64,000 bases of DNA, from contig NW_004955435.1 of NCBI RefSeq assembly GCF_000276665.1, positions 2,394,615-2,458,614 on the forward strand, given 5' to 3'. This document shows positions 13,370 to 25,010 of this stretch, piece after piece. A program made the translations under genes and the position numbers. Each line of letters starts with the position of its first letter. The first letter of the stretch is position 1. This DNA is from Chinchilla lanigera. Its lineage: Eukaryota > Chordata > Mammalia > Rodentia > Chinchillidae. The notes under the pieces are model-generated. The model worked only from the letters and a program-made list of their open reading frames with translations, was not told where the DNA came from and did not search any database.

Positions 13370-14035
13370 GATCCAGGAATCCCAATACTGGACACATAGC
13401 CTAAGGAACAAAACCAGTATGTCAGAAAGGCATCCGCACTCCTACGCCCCGTCAGCACTACCGGTCACAGTGCAGAAACAGAAATGCCTAAGTGCTGGCG
13501 TCCGTCCATAATGGGCAGATAAAGAAAAGGTGGTGAGTATCTCGCGCACACACACACATGTGATGGAATAATATTCAGCATGGAAATGTGAAAACCTGTC
13601 ACTTGTGACAATGAGGATGGAAGCAGAGATCATTAATATTAGGGGAAGTAAGTCAGGCACAGAAGGACAAGTGCTCACACGATCTCACGCGCTGGGAAAG
13701 CTGGGAACACTGATCTCAGAGCCCGAGAGCAGAAGGGTGGCTACAGAGGCTGGGGAGAGGAAGTGGAGGGAGCAGCAGGGAACGGCGATCGATGTCTACT
13801 CAGGTACAACTGGAGAGAGGGAGCTTGGTGCCCTATTACCCAACGGGGTGACTATAAAAATAATCTGCTCAGTTTCCAAAAAACGAGAAGAAAGGATTAT
13901 GAAAGTTACCAGAAAGAAATGATAAATCTGAGGAGATAAATACATTTCAACTGATTTAAGTATCACTCTACGTACACATGTATGAAAACATCGTATGGTA
14001 TCCTAAGAAAATATCCAACTCGTGTCAACTAAGAA
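13370..14035 (+). mobile_element. LINE-1 fragment (ORF2 end and 3' region), degraded
   Basis: The order of motifs follows the L1 3' part: GGAATCCCAATACTGG, CATAATGGGCAGATAAAG, GTGATGGAATAATATTCAGC, AATGTGAAAACCTG and a CATTAATATTAGGGGAAGTA run, then an A-rich untranslated part with ACTGGAGAGAGGGAG. No open ORF2 remains. It is old and truncated. Confidence 0.8.
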
Positions 14036-14060
14036 CAAATCTAATAAAAAGCCAGGAGCT

Positions 14061-14147
14061 TGCCAGGGATATAGCTCAGTGGCAGAGAGCCTGCCTGGCA
14101 AGCGCAAGGTCCTGAGTTTGATCCCTGGTTAAAAAAAAAGAAAGAAA
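14061..14147 (+). mobile_element. ID SINE, older copy
   Basis: It reads GCCAGGGATATAGCTCAGTGG, then GCCTGCCTGGCAAGCGCAAG and GTCCTGAGTTTGATCCCTGG, then an A tail with GAAA units. The sites GCCAGGAGCTTG before it and GCCAAGAGTTTG after it look like a decayed target duplication. It is more diverged than the other copies and lies only about 265 bp from exon 13. Confidence 0.88.
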
Positions 14148-14396
14148 GGCCAAGAGTTTGTAATTACTAAATGAAGTATCATCTTTATATTATGATGCTT
14201 CTTAGACAATACAAAATGGAGAATATCTACTGATACACACTGTTCCGTGGGACAGATGGAATAAAAACATTAAAGCCTAATGTTTAATGATGGGCTCTGT
14301 CAAATAATTTAGAAATTCTTATATCTTGGTCAAAAATCATAATATACTATCCATGTGTTAATTAAAATATACACCAGGCATTTAAATATGACTTCA

Positions 14397-14657
<261 letters not shown>

Positions 14658-15435
14658 TTACATCATACATAAATTATCCGCATAATCTTTTACAAGAACG
14701 AACATAACGTCTGAATGAATATAGATCGCATCATTCTGTTTACAATGATGAAAAGTGGCCAAAAGCCAGTTAGCAGTGAAGCAGATTCACATGTAATTAT
14801 CCTCCTTTTCCAGTTTAAAAGGCAGTATAGACTATTAACAGAAATAAAATCAATTAAACAAAATACTATTTAAAACATATGGAGATTCAAACACAAAAGG
14901 GAATAATTTTAGAATTTATCTCCCTGCTTCCATTAGCCCAGTCTCTTTTTACTTAATTTATGAAAACGTCTTACTGCTCAGAGATACAAGCAACAGCAAG
15001 TCAGAGGGCCTAAATTCACTTTCCAGTAATCTCACTACAATTTACGCCATTTTAGGAGTGCCACCTAGCATGCCCCTCTTTCCACTCCATGGTTTCCAGT
15101 ACAGCAGTGGGAACGCTGGGTGCCTGATTTCCCACCTCAGGGATACTGGAAAGTGCAGGAAATCATAAGCCACAGGGAGACATCGCCTTTGGAAAGCGGG
15201 CAATGCACTAGTGAGTACTAGGGATATCGGTTGTGTGTGTGTTTTTGTTTTCAGAAACCAAACAGGTGCTAAACAGGTATGTTGGGATCTTCAACTATCA
15301 CTCAAAACTGTACATTCACTTCTGTTAGATGATCGCCGTGATAATGCTTTCTTCCAGGATTACTGAAATGATTTAATGACAATTCTTATGCATAATACAG
15401 GTCACACTGTAGCAAGGTGGGTGCTTGCTAAATTA

Positions 15436-15493
15436 TGTCTCTTTCCCTCCTTTTCTGCCTCTCCCTTCCTCCCTTTTTCTCTCTGTCTCTAAA
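15436..15493 (+). repeat. Pyrimidine-rich (CCTT/TCTC) tract
   Basis: A run of T and C with units CCCTCC, CCTTCC and TCTCTCTGTC. Low-complexity sequence. Confidence 0.7.
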
Positions 15494-15869
15494 TAGAAGA
15501 TCATGCTGAAGAATATACACATGATGAATTTTCCCAGCCAAAGCAGCCCCTGAATGGGCGGGGCTCGTTAATTCAAAAGCAGTACTCCTTTCGTTTGTGA
15601 ATCATCACTCAAAAGAATATTGAGCAGCTTTAATTTTATAGAAGTGTGTCTTTGTAGATAAAGATTTCCATGACTTGCACAGAAATTATTTCCAGCCCTC
15701 CACGACTTGTAAGGCAAAACAAAGTTCACTTAATATGTAAATAGGCATCCAACTTGCAAATTGAAAGACTATTGTGTTTCTGGTCTGGTAAAAAGGTGCC
15801 AGATGGCATCCAGCCTTCAGTTATGGCAGGCCTTCTATGCCAGGGATGTGCTAGATTTCAAGGGATATA

Positions 15870-15950
15870 CTCCTTCCCTTCCTCCCTCCTTCCCTCCACA
15901 GCCCTCTCCCTCCCTCCTGCCCTCCCCTCCCGCTCCTTTCTTCTTTCTGG
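15870..15950 (+). repeat. Pyrimidine-rich (CCCT/CCTT) tract
   Basis: Units of TTCCCTTCCTCC and CCCTCCC fill about 80 bp, directly before an old minus-strand SINE (15951-16012), so it may derive from that element's tail. Confidence 0.75.
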
Positions 15951-16012
15951 TGTTAGTGATCAAACCCAGGTATATTAGGTAATCTCTCTACCACGGAGCT
16001 GCATCCTCAGAC
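15951..16012 (-). mobile_element. Old ID-type SINE fragment
   Basis: The sequence TGTTAGTGATCAAACCCAGG, then CTCTACCACGGAGCTGCATC and CTCAG, is the reverse complement of the generic tRNA-type SINE core (GAGCTACATCCC, ...GATCGAACCCAGG). The middle is decayed, and the pyrimidine tract on its left stands in for the A tail. Confidence 0.65.
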
Positions 16013-17099
16013 CTACAAGACACATTTCTGAGAACTGGACATGGTGGTTGTGAATATAATTTATCCTGTCCTCACATGAAATTGCAATGCTATTAAGACT
16101 GTAGACAAGGAGCTAGTATTTATAACATAGGGAAGGGGTTACAATTTCAGGTATGCACATAGGTGTGTGTGTCCATGTGGGTATATGAGCGGTGGACGCA
16201 GAAGAGAACCATCCCTGATCACATTCTGTTAGCTTTGTGTAATCATAATTTATACAGAATCAAGATAGCTTTAGATTACATTAGAGAAGAATTTCCAGAC
16301 ATAGAAGCCAGCTAATACTGGGGAAGATGTAAAAGTCCTTCTCTCTTATATACAAACGTGGAAATAATCTTGGGCACCCTTGTGCCTGATGCCCAAAGCC
16401 GAAATGCACACGGTACTGTTGACCCTATGGGCTGAGATGAAGCTCCCCTCTCTATTTTACGCCTATGCACGTAAACATCTAATCTCTTCAATATCACAGA
16501 TAATTGTTCATTTGTCAACATTACAGCTATATATGGTATTGGCTAACAGCCCATGGAGGCAGATAACTCAATTCGGATTGCTTACTTTATGTAGTTTTAA
16601 ATAAAGAAAGCACTGATCTACAGTTCTCAAAAGATTACTGACAATACTGAGAAAGGAAATGTTTTACATAAATTTTGTAAGAATTCTCTTAAGATTCAAA
16701 GCTAACACTAAAGACAAACACACTACAGTAAGCAACAAATGCAGTGTAAACATGTACACAAAACAGGTTCTCATAGAATACACTTTTATTTATAAATAGG
16801 CCAGTGATGTACATGGGTATAGGACAAGTTTGCACTTGTGCTGGACAGGATTGTCACACGCGCAGGTCTTCGTTTGGTGTTGTCTTCACGGCTCTTTGCC
16901 TTAGTGCGGAACTACGGGGACCCAGCCTACCCAACCTCAGAGACAGCCTTGCCGAAACCACACCTACCTCTCTGAGATGGAAAAGCCTGCAGCCTGGGGA
17001 ACTCAAGAGTCTCAAATTTCAGCTCTCATCACAGAGCGCCAAAATCCCAGGGGCCACCTCCAAAGTGAGACTTCCAAGAGACTTCAAGATCTTTAGCTA

Positions 17100-17400
17100 T
17101 GTATGCTGCGTTCCTACATCAAATTCAACCTTAAATTGTATCTCAGAGTTAAAGATCACAGTAGCTAAATCGTGGAAGTGGTCTATATGTCCATGAACAG
17201 ATATATGGGTGAGGAAAATGTGGTATTTACCTAGCACGGAGTACTGCTCTGCCAGAAGGGGGATAAGGGGATGAAAAAATGAATCAAGATGTTTCCTGCG
17301 CATGGGCGAAGTCCCCGTGAAGAATGTGATCATCATGTCATGTAAGCATGCACTAATAAAAATGGAAAGAAAACGAAATAGAAACAGGAATAACACCTAA
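17100..17400 (+). mobile_element. LINE-1 ORF2 3' fragment, strongly decayed
   Basis: GTCCATGAACAGATATATGG followed by GTGAGGAAAATGTGGTATTTAC and a GGAGTACTGCTCTGCC run resemble the L1 stretch that normally reads TGTCCATCAATAGATGAATGG, GAAAATGTGGTATATAC, GGAATATTATTCAGCC. No reading frame survives. Confidence 0.5.
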
Positions 17401-17642
17401 AAAATAGGCTACCTGGGTTTCCAGTTTCATAAGATGCTATTTCTCCAGTCATTCAATAGTGCTAGCAAATAACAGATGTAAAAAGAACATAGGTGTTCAA
17501 CACGAGGCAGTTCTACACGAGTTCTACTGTAGAAAAGACTGCTATGCTCGCATCAGAAACAGCACAGAAGGAAAGACGATTTGTCCTGAAAGCAGTCTTT
17601 ATAATGTGCTCCAGGAAAGAAGAGTGTGGCAGCAGGATCTGT

Positions 17643-17751
17643 GTGTTTGGTTTTTTTTTTTTTTGGTTTTTTTCCGGTACCGGGAATCAAACTCACAACC
17701 TCGCGCTTGCCACGCAGGCGCTGTGCCACTGAGCTAAATCCCCAGCCCCAA
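17643..17751 (-). mobile_element. ID SINE, young, with 15-bp target-site duplication
   Basis: The T-run at 17650-17680 is the reversed A tail, followed by CCGGTACCGGGAATCAAACTC and ending GCTAAATCCCCAGCCCC. The flank GGCAGCAGGATCTGT is present at 17628-17642 and 17752-17766. Confidence 0.95.
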
Positions 17752-18039
17752 GGCAGCAGGATCTGTAAACACAAAGTTCTGGAGAAATACACATATGTGT
17801 ATTCGGTTTGTTGTATACTTTTGTCTACCCTTTATCACAGAAGTTACAGTGTAACATGCTAGCCAGAATCATGTTGTGGAATTGGAGTTCCAGATAACGT
17901 TTAATTTTAAAATGTTGACTGTGTTTTCAAAATTGTCAATAATTAACACAAATTAATTTATAAGAAAAAAGTAGATTTAAGAGTATGCTAAAATAATCCT
18001 TGAAATTGTATTTTTTATTCTAAATGGACAATTTAAAAT

Positions 18040-19180
18040 TGTATGTAGCTGTGCAGTACAAAGTGATGTTTTGATTTATGAATATAATGTGAAATAATTC
18101 AATCAAGCTAGCTAACATCTCTATCACCTCAAATAACATTTTTTGTGGTAAGAACATTTAAAATTTGTTCTCAGTAGTTTTGAAATGTACAACACTATTA
18201 TTAACTATATTTATCATGCTGTCTGATAGATACAAAGAATTCTTCCAGTTCAACTGAGATTCTTTCCCTTCTGACGATTACATTCCCATCTCCCCGCCCC
18301 ACCGCTTCTACTCTATCACTGCCATCCTACTTTCTCTTAAGAGTTTGCTCTTGTGGGATTCTAGAAGTGTAACTCGGCTACTGTGAATAGTGCTTCTATG
18401 AACTTAGGAGTACAAACATCACTTTGAAATACCAGTTTCAAAACTTCAGGGTAAATATGCACAGTGCAATTACTAGATAATATGGTAATTTTATTTTTAG
18501 TTTTGCAAAATGGCTATGCTAACTTCTATTTCCACCAACCACGTACAAGGGTTCCCTTTTATCCACACCATCACCAACATGCGTAATCTTTCATCTTTTG
18601 TATAATAGCCATGTAAATGGTATGAGGTGACATTGTGGCTTCAATTTGCATTTTTCCAAGGATTAACAATGCTTAAAATTGTTTCATATGCTTGCGAGCC
18701 TGCATATCTTCTTTCCGGAAATGTCTATTACTGTTTGTTTTGCTTTCTTGCTATGGAGTTATTTTGGTTCCTTATATATTTTAGATATTCATTCTTTACT
18801 AGTTGTATGGCTTGCAAATGTTTTATCCGGCCCACAGGTTGTCTCTGTACATTGCTAGTTGTCTCCGGAAGTATTTTAGTTCGGTGTAATTTTACTTGTC
18901 TATTTTTGTTTTGGTTGCCTGCCTTGGGAATCAAACCTGTGTCATTTCTCAAACCAACATTATGTAGCTTCCTCCTATATTTTCTTCTAATAGTTTCATT
19001 GCATTTTCTGGTCGTGCATTTCACCCTTAATCTATTTTGAAGTAATAGTTTTGTATAATGTGTGAGATAAGCGTTGACACTTAATTCCTTTCTATGTGGG
19101 TATTCGGGCTTCCCCAAACCAGGTTTTGAGATGATGCTCCTTTGCTTGGTACACATTCCTAGAATTCTCCTTGAAAACTG
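18040..19180 (-). mobile_element. LINE-1 3' fragment, old, antisense to the window strand
   Basis: Plus-strand phrases such as ATCCACACCATCACCAACAT, AATAGCCATGTAAATGGTAT, GTGGCTTCAATTTGCATTTT, GTTCCTTATATATTTTAGAT and GCTTGCAAATGTTTTATCC are the reverse complement of the C-terminal part of L1 ORF2 and the sequence after it. Many substitutions and indels break the frame. The part at 18040-18300 looks like 3' untranslated L1. Confidence 0.8.
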
Positions 19181-19480
19181 TTGACTAGCTATGTGAGTTC
19201 ACTGTGTCTCATTGAAGGATGTGCCTTTTCTTTCTTGCCAGTAGCACGCCTAAAACAGTTTTCAAAAAGAACCAGTGATACTCTACATCCCACCACGTGG
19301 AGATCAAGGTGCACAGCCTGCTTGTTAGCCTCCACCATACACTGTTCTGAGTCCATCTTTCCAGGTGTATTATTATTCCCAAAAGTTGACAATTTACATA
19401 ACTAGAAAAATCAAAGAAATGATCTACTTTAAAAGCTTTATTTTATAAAAAGAAAACTAAGATCAAAGGAGGTCAAGCAG

Positions 19481-19588
19481 GGTCTGGGGATTTAGCTCAG
19501 CGGCAAAAGCGCCTGCCTGGCAAGGGCAAGGTCGTGAGTTCAGTTCCCGGTACCGGAGAAAAACAAAACAAAACAAAACAACAAAAAA
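19481..19588 (+). mobile_element. ID SINE, young, with 16-bp target-site duplication
   Basis: It reads GGTCTGGGGATTTAGCTCAG, then GCGGCAAAAGCGCCTGCCTG and CCCGGTACCGGAGAAAAAC, with an (AAAAC)n tail. AAAGGAGGTCAAGCAG lies at 19465-19480 and 19589-19604, identical on both sides. Confidence 0.96.
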
Positions 19589-19604
19589 AAAGGAGGTCAA
19601 GCAG

Positions 19605-21901
19605 ATACCTCTAAGAAGCTCAGTGGCCAAGTCACAACTATATATATATAAATTTTTTTCTGTATTGCTAGGTAATGTTCTTCAACCAACCCTCACAAAT
19701 TATATGTTTTGATCATCCCTCATTTTAGTCACTTAAAATACCATTTCGAAAAGTTAACTTGATGACATAGATTACAAGAGGTTCCATATTTATATGGGCT
19801 ACACTTACATTTTCTCAAATTCATTCTCATCTGCAAATCCCCAGTGCCTTCACTGTCTACGGAGTAAAGCAAAAACTTCTTAGTATCACATGATCTTGAC
19901 TTTAACCTGGGCTCCTCTCATCCTTACCCTTCCTAACGTCGCCTACAACTCCGTTATATATTCTATGCATCCACTCATTTACTTTCTTGCAGTTTCTTGT
20001 GCTGAATCATGTTATGAACGCATGCATACGTTGCAGCTATATTTTATAAGAAGGGACATAGGATATTATTTTCTATCTTATTTTAAAGCTGGAAAATTCA
20101 AATTAAGTCTTCAACAGTCAGTCTAGCTGTCATCTCCACTGAGAAAGTTCACTTGTGTCCCACAAAGGATCCTGTTTTGTTTTGTTTTTTTTTTCATACT
20201 CTTTTCTTGTTTGCTTACATGTATGCATCTCCTGCTGAACTTAATTTTCCCATAAAACTGGGCAGGAAAGATGCTCACAAAATTACTAAGTATGTTAGGC
20301 TAATCACCTTGGGTAATCACTTTATTTTTAGTATCAATTTCCAGTAATGTGACAATCAGGATAAATGAAGTAATTATTTGGAATTTATTTCAAATATACA
20401 AAAGTTCTTTATTCCATTGTTTTAATGTAAAGATTCTCCAAAGGACCATCTAGTGTGAATAGTGAGTATTCCCACTCTGAGCTATTAAATTACGGTATTA
20501 TATAAACGTATGCCTTCTATAATTCAGTCATGTGAAATGACGTGAAGATTGGTCAGCCTAGTTATTTGCTATATTGAGCCTATAATAAAGTGTTTTCCTA
20601 CCTTCGTTTTACTCTTGACCTCCAGGTTGGAATGGATTTCTCTAGTGGTGAGCAACGTGAACTACCTCGGGTGGTGGTGGTTACGAGAAGGGAGAAGCGT
20701 CACGTGACTGTCAAGCACGACGGCGCTCCAGGGAGGGTTAGAAATTCAGTGAAAGCCCTATGAGGCTCCCTGTTTCTGTGTGCACCTACTTCATTCTCTG
20801 TCTGCCAGCTGCCTTCCTCCACTCCTTATTCAGAGTGGTTGGCATTCACGGGTGCAGCCCATTTATTTTCTATTCTAGATATGAAAATATGCAGTTTGAA
20901 AACCTCTGATGTCAACTTCATATTAATTACACGAGAGTCTCTTGGAGTGGGACCTAGATATTAGTTTCTTTAAGAGCACTCCAGGAGACTTCCCTCTATA
21001 TTCAAGGCTAAGAGTCACTTCTCTGGTCATATGAATGTTATTCCCAAGTTTTATTTTTCAGGTTTTGTCACGATAGTGTGAGATGTCTACCATACTCAAC
21101 ACACTGGTGAATGAGGCCTGTGCAGAAGGGTAAAATGGAGTTTAAGCTGCTCAGAAACTCCGAACGGTGCTTACCAAGAAGTACCCCGGACAAGTACCAA
21201 CGTGTTGTATAAGTATCAAGGAATACTGTAAGAATAAGGTACTGAATTGACCCTCCAAATCTACACGGTGATTGTCCATAAGCAAGCAATACTTATGCCC
21301 CACCCAGTGACAAGTATTCTGTATGTATTCTCTCTTTGCAAGACACAACGCTGCAAGGCAGTCCCTAAATGAAGATGAGCGGAATGAGGTTCAAAGAAAG
21401 GGAACACTGTCTGCTACTTCAAGAAGGTAAGCAGTTAACAGGAGGAACAGAAAGACCAGGCTCAAAGCTACGCTTACTCTATTATATCAAGTTGCCCCAC
21501 CTGTCATAAAAACTACCTTTGAAAATATTAATGCCCTCAAAATTGGAATAGAACCTGAAAGTTTTCACAATGGTTTGACTAACAAATACACACGGAGCAT
21601 GGTAGTCTCTCACTTTACCATTCTATGACCACTCTTTACCAGAGGTTTCATCTGTTACACCTGGCTGGACCGTGAAACTTCAGGAGAGATGTTTGCTCGA
21701 CTGGTGTTTATGTTGTGGGGGAAGAGCAACTTACATTGTAATTACGTATCCCAAATGCACTTCCCTCTCCTTTGCTTTAAAGTCAGGCAACTTTAACAGG
21801 AAAGAAAAGTGCTACTACTATTTAATAGTTTCTCTTGGAGAAGAAAACCATCAGCACCACTGTGTTTCATCCAATTTAAAATCATCGTACCTTTCACGTC
21901 A
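19605..21901. other. Intronic stretch with no recognised feature
   Basis: AT-rich with a short TATATATATA run at about 19639. The ORFs here are below 80 codons and show no known protein. One GC-richer, CpG-bearing piece lies at about 20650-20760, but I cannot classify it. Confidence 0.6.
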
Positions 21902-21918
21902 TCATTTTCTCTGTATTT

Positions 21919-22028
21919 TTTTGTTGTTGTTGTTGTTTTTTTGTTTTTCTCCGGTACCGGGAACCGAACTCACGACCTTGCGCTTGCCAGGCAGGCGCTT
22001 TTGCCGCTGAGCTAAATCCCCAGCCCCC
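21919..22028 (-). mobile_element. ID SINE, young, with 17-bp target-site duplication
   Basis: A T/TTG-rich tail at 21919-21948 is followed by CTCCGGTACCGGGAACCGAA and ends GAGCTAAATCCCCAGCCCC. TCATTTTCTCTGTATTT occurs at 21902-21918 and 22029-22045, identical. Confidence 0.96.
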
Positions 22029-22639
22029 TCATTTTCTCTGTATTTCAATGCGACTTGACCACAACAGACTGCATCACAGAGAACAGCGTATTGGCAAGCA
22101 TATATTCAGAGATTATTTTAAGGCAAAGGATAGGTAATATTGAGGGCTACTTATAAGTAGATTAATTCATAAATTGGATTAATTCATTAATTAACTTCAG
22201 CTCAGTTACTTTGCTTCTGAAGAAATAACTAGTGAGGGGAAAAATTACAAAGTATGAAGTAATCTGGATTATGTACTTCAAGGACGGAATGGCATAAGTC
22301 TCAGTATATATAATTATGACATAAAATCAGATTTCATTTCTCTATTTTAAGAAATCACTATTAATGAAAATTTAGAAAAGATATGAGGCTACAGAAAATT
22401 TTGTACAAAATAATGAGCCTGTTTATTCACTTCTTTGAAGAATTATGTTCATATTGATCTTAAAATGATTATTATCACAAGTATAGAATAAGCCTAGAAA
22501 ATTAAATGATATTTATTCAAATACATGTGCTATTTCTCCATCTAAACTCTACCTACACCCACAAGTAGCAGCAATTTAGAAACTTAATGTAATATCATGC
22601 AAAATTTCCTCCTCCTTCAACAAGAAAATTACTCCTTTC

Positions 22640-22990
22640 TTAGTTTGCTTTGTTTAGCTCAAACCAAAAATCTCTGTGTTATTCTTGGTATCTTTTCTTT
22701 CTTAATTCCCATTTATGTTCAGCCAGAAATCTAGTATTTCTGGCACTACTATCATCTCAAACATTATCTCTCGCTAGGATGATTGCTTACTGGTGTCCTC
22801 CTTTTTCCGGCCTCCTACTTGAATCCACTCTTCGTACCAGACTAGACTTTTCAAAGCATAGATTTTCTGTGCTATGCTCCCGCACAAAACTTTCCACTGG
22901 TTTCTCACAGACTGTTGTTAATATTCAAACTTTGCTACAGCCTACACGAGCCTTCACGATCTGTTCCCATCCATCCAAACGCAGATAAAA
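22640..22990 (+). mobile_element. LINE-2 fragment
   Basis: The text TTTCCACTGGTTTCTCACAG, then CTACAGCCTACACGAGCC and TTCACGATCTGTTCCCATCC follows the order of the L2 3' region (CCAATGGCTCCCCATC, GCCTACAAGGCCC, ATGATCTGGCCCC). Heavily diverged. Confidence 0.6.
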
Positions 22991-23520
22991 TCACCAATAA
23001 CCCTAATAAACTTGTGAAACATTATGCCACTTGTGTGCATATTTAATATAAACATATATATCAAATATATAAAACATATGATATCCACAAACTGTATTTT
23101 CCTGTATATCTGCACTTAAAATTCTTTCTTCCTAGTATAAACTTTTCTCATTATTTTATTTCCATGTTAGCTCTTCTCTCACTGCCAAGTACCAGCTTTT
23201 TTTAATTTTTAAGCAACCTAAGGTTATTTTACCACTGAGGCTGGTAAACATTTGAAACATGAGTCCTAAACCTTCTGCGTCCCTTGATTTAAAGTGGTTT
23301 TTTTTGCTGTTCGCAATTTTTCTATAATCTTTATCAAATGCACTGAACACAAAAGTGAGCAAAGTGAATTTTCTTTTCTTTGTAAATAGTATTCTACTTT
23401 GTTATTACTTGTTTATTTATATATTGAGACCAGAATTATTACACATACCTTTTCCCACAGATTTATTGAGGTATAATTGATAAACAAAAACACATAATTA
23501 ATGCATACAGTTTTGTGAGT

Positions 23521-23897
23521 GCCATGGTTTGAGAATGGTTTGTCTCCACGAAAACTCACTTCGAGGCATACTTTCCCAACAGGGTCGTGTTGGGAGGTGT
23601 GGGTAGGGTGAGGTGTTTGGGCTACCCTTGGTCTGTCAGAATAGAATCAGTTACCAAAAGAGTGGGTTATTATAAAGCCAGGTGACCTCTTGTATTTTGC
23701 TTCTTCCACATGATCTACCTGTTCTGCTTTTCTGCCTCGCCTGGAGCACCACAAGGCCCTTACTAGAAACCAAGGAGATGTGGCCATATATCTTAGACTT
23801 CCAACCTCCAGATCTGTAGGCTACATTTTCCTCTTTCTTTACAAATTTCTCAATATCAGGTATTCTATTAGGGCAAAAGAAAATGAACTGAAACAGT
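23521..23897 (+). mobile_element. Solo LTR of ERVL-MaLR type, old
   Basis: It begins TGCCATGGTTTGAGAATGG (the common MaLR start TG..ATGGTTTGAATATG). It passes through GTGTTGGGAGGTGTGGG, CTTCTTCCACATGATCTACC and TGCTTTTCTGCC, and ends CTATTAGGGCAAAAGAAAAT plus GAACTGAAACAGTA. These are the landmarks of mouse/human MaLR LTRs. No internal retroviral region is attached. Confidence 0.75.
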
Positions 23898-23911
23898 AAG
23901 TTTGGAAAATG

Positions 23912-23912
23912 A

Positions 23913-23957
<45 letters not shown>
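23912..23957 (+). repeat. (TCTA)n tetranucleotide microsatellite
   Basis: About eleven perfect ATCT units follow directly after the MaLR LTR. Its length and purity make it likely polymorphic. Confidence 0.97.
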
Positions 23958-24109
23958 CCTCATTATAACCCAGGTAATAAAAATACCCATCACATCAACA
24001 TTTCCTCACACACATTTAGTATTCCCTCCCTCGTCTCCTCCTCTCCTCCTTTTTTCCTTCCATTTTTCTATCTGTCCTTACTTCTGTTCTTATTTGTGTT
24101 AAGAGTAAT

Positions 24110-25010
24110 TTACAAGGGATCTACACTTCTAACAAGTTCTTTAGTATACAACATCTTGTCTTTATTTATATGTACTACGTCACACAATTACCCTAGAGTT
24201 TACTCACATTGCACCTTACACCCCAAATAACATGCCTCAGTGTACTCCCTAGCAAGTATGATTTGTTGTCTACTTCTACAACTTTGACCACTTTAGATGC
24301 CTGACTTAAGAAGAATCATGCATCACATGTACTGTACCATTTATTTAACCTAACTTTGCAGGTCCATTTATGCTGTCGCAAAAGACAGGCATTCTATCTT
24401 TTTAGGGTTGAATAATATCCCACTATATGTGCATACCACATTTTTTCCATTCACCTGTTCATGGGTATTTGTTTCCATATCTTGGATATTGCAAATAATG
24501 TCGTAATGAACACTGGAATGCCAGTGTATCTATGAGGTCTTGATTTCAGTTCTCTAGGATATATACTCAGGGGAGGGACTGTAATATTCATAGGGTAATT
24601 CTACTTACAATTGTCTTAAGAAACATGCATAGCGGCTAAAGCATTTCACATCATAGCTGACCAGGGATAAGGGTTTCACTCTCTCCACAACCTCCACAAA
24701 CTTATCTTTTTAAAATCATATTTATCGGAGCAAATGTGAGATGTCATCTAATTGTGGTTCTACTTACAGTTCTCTGAGGATTTGGAAATTAAGTATCTTC
24801 TCGTGTACCTGCTGTCCATTTTTAGAACTTCTTCAGAAAAATACCTATTCAAATCCTTGGGCCATTTTTAAAATCAAGTGTTTGATCTTTTTTGATATTG
24901 AATTTTAGGTTCCTTACACATTTTGTAAACTAAATGTTTGTCAACTATATGGCTTGCAAACATTTTCTCCCACTCTTCGGAATGCATTTTCATTTTGCTT
25001 GCTCCTTTAG
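24110..25010 (-). mobile_element. LINE-1 3' fragment, old
   Basis: On the plus strand it reads GGGTTGAATAATATCCCACT, CACCTGTTCATGGGTATTTG, ATTGCAAATAATGTCGTAAT, TCTAGGATATATACTCAGG, ATTGTGGTTCTACTTACAG and GGCTTGCAAACATTTTCTCC. These are the reverse complement of the L1 ORF2 end in the expected order. The frame is broken. Confidence 0.82.

Noticed and set aside
13605..13922. 105-codon plus-strand frame with many charged residues
   Set aside because: It lies within an L1 3' fragment and is a by-product of the purine-rich untranslated region.
18896..18960. Possible minus-strand ID core (GGGAATCAAACCTGTGTC)
   Set aside because: Too short and decayed, with no tail, A box or target duplication. 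It lies within the L1 fragment.
18728..19156. 142-codon minus-strand frame and 137-codon plus-strand frame
   Set aside because: Both fall inside a decayed L1 fragment. The minus frame is in L1 orientation but carries no recognisable intact reverse-transcriptase domain.
23902..24102. Frame with repeated Ile-Tyr-Leu-Ser
   Set aside because: It is a translation of the TCTA microsatellite.
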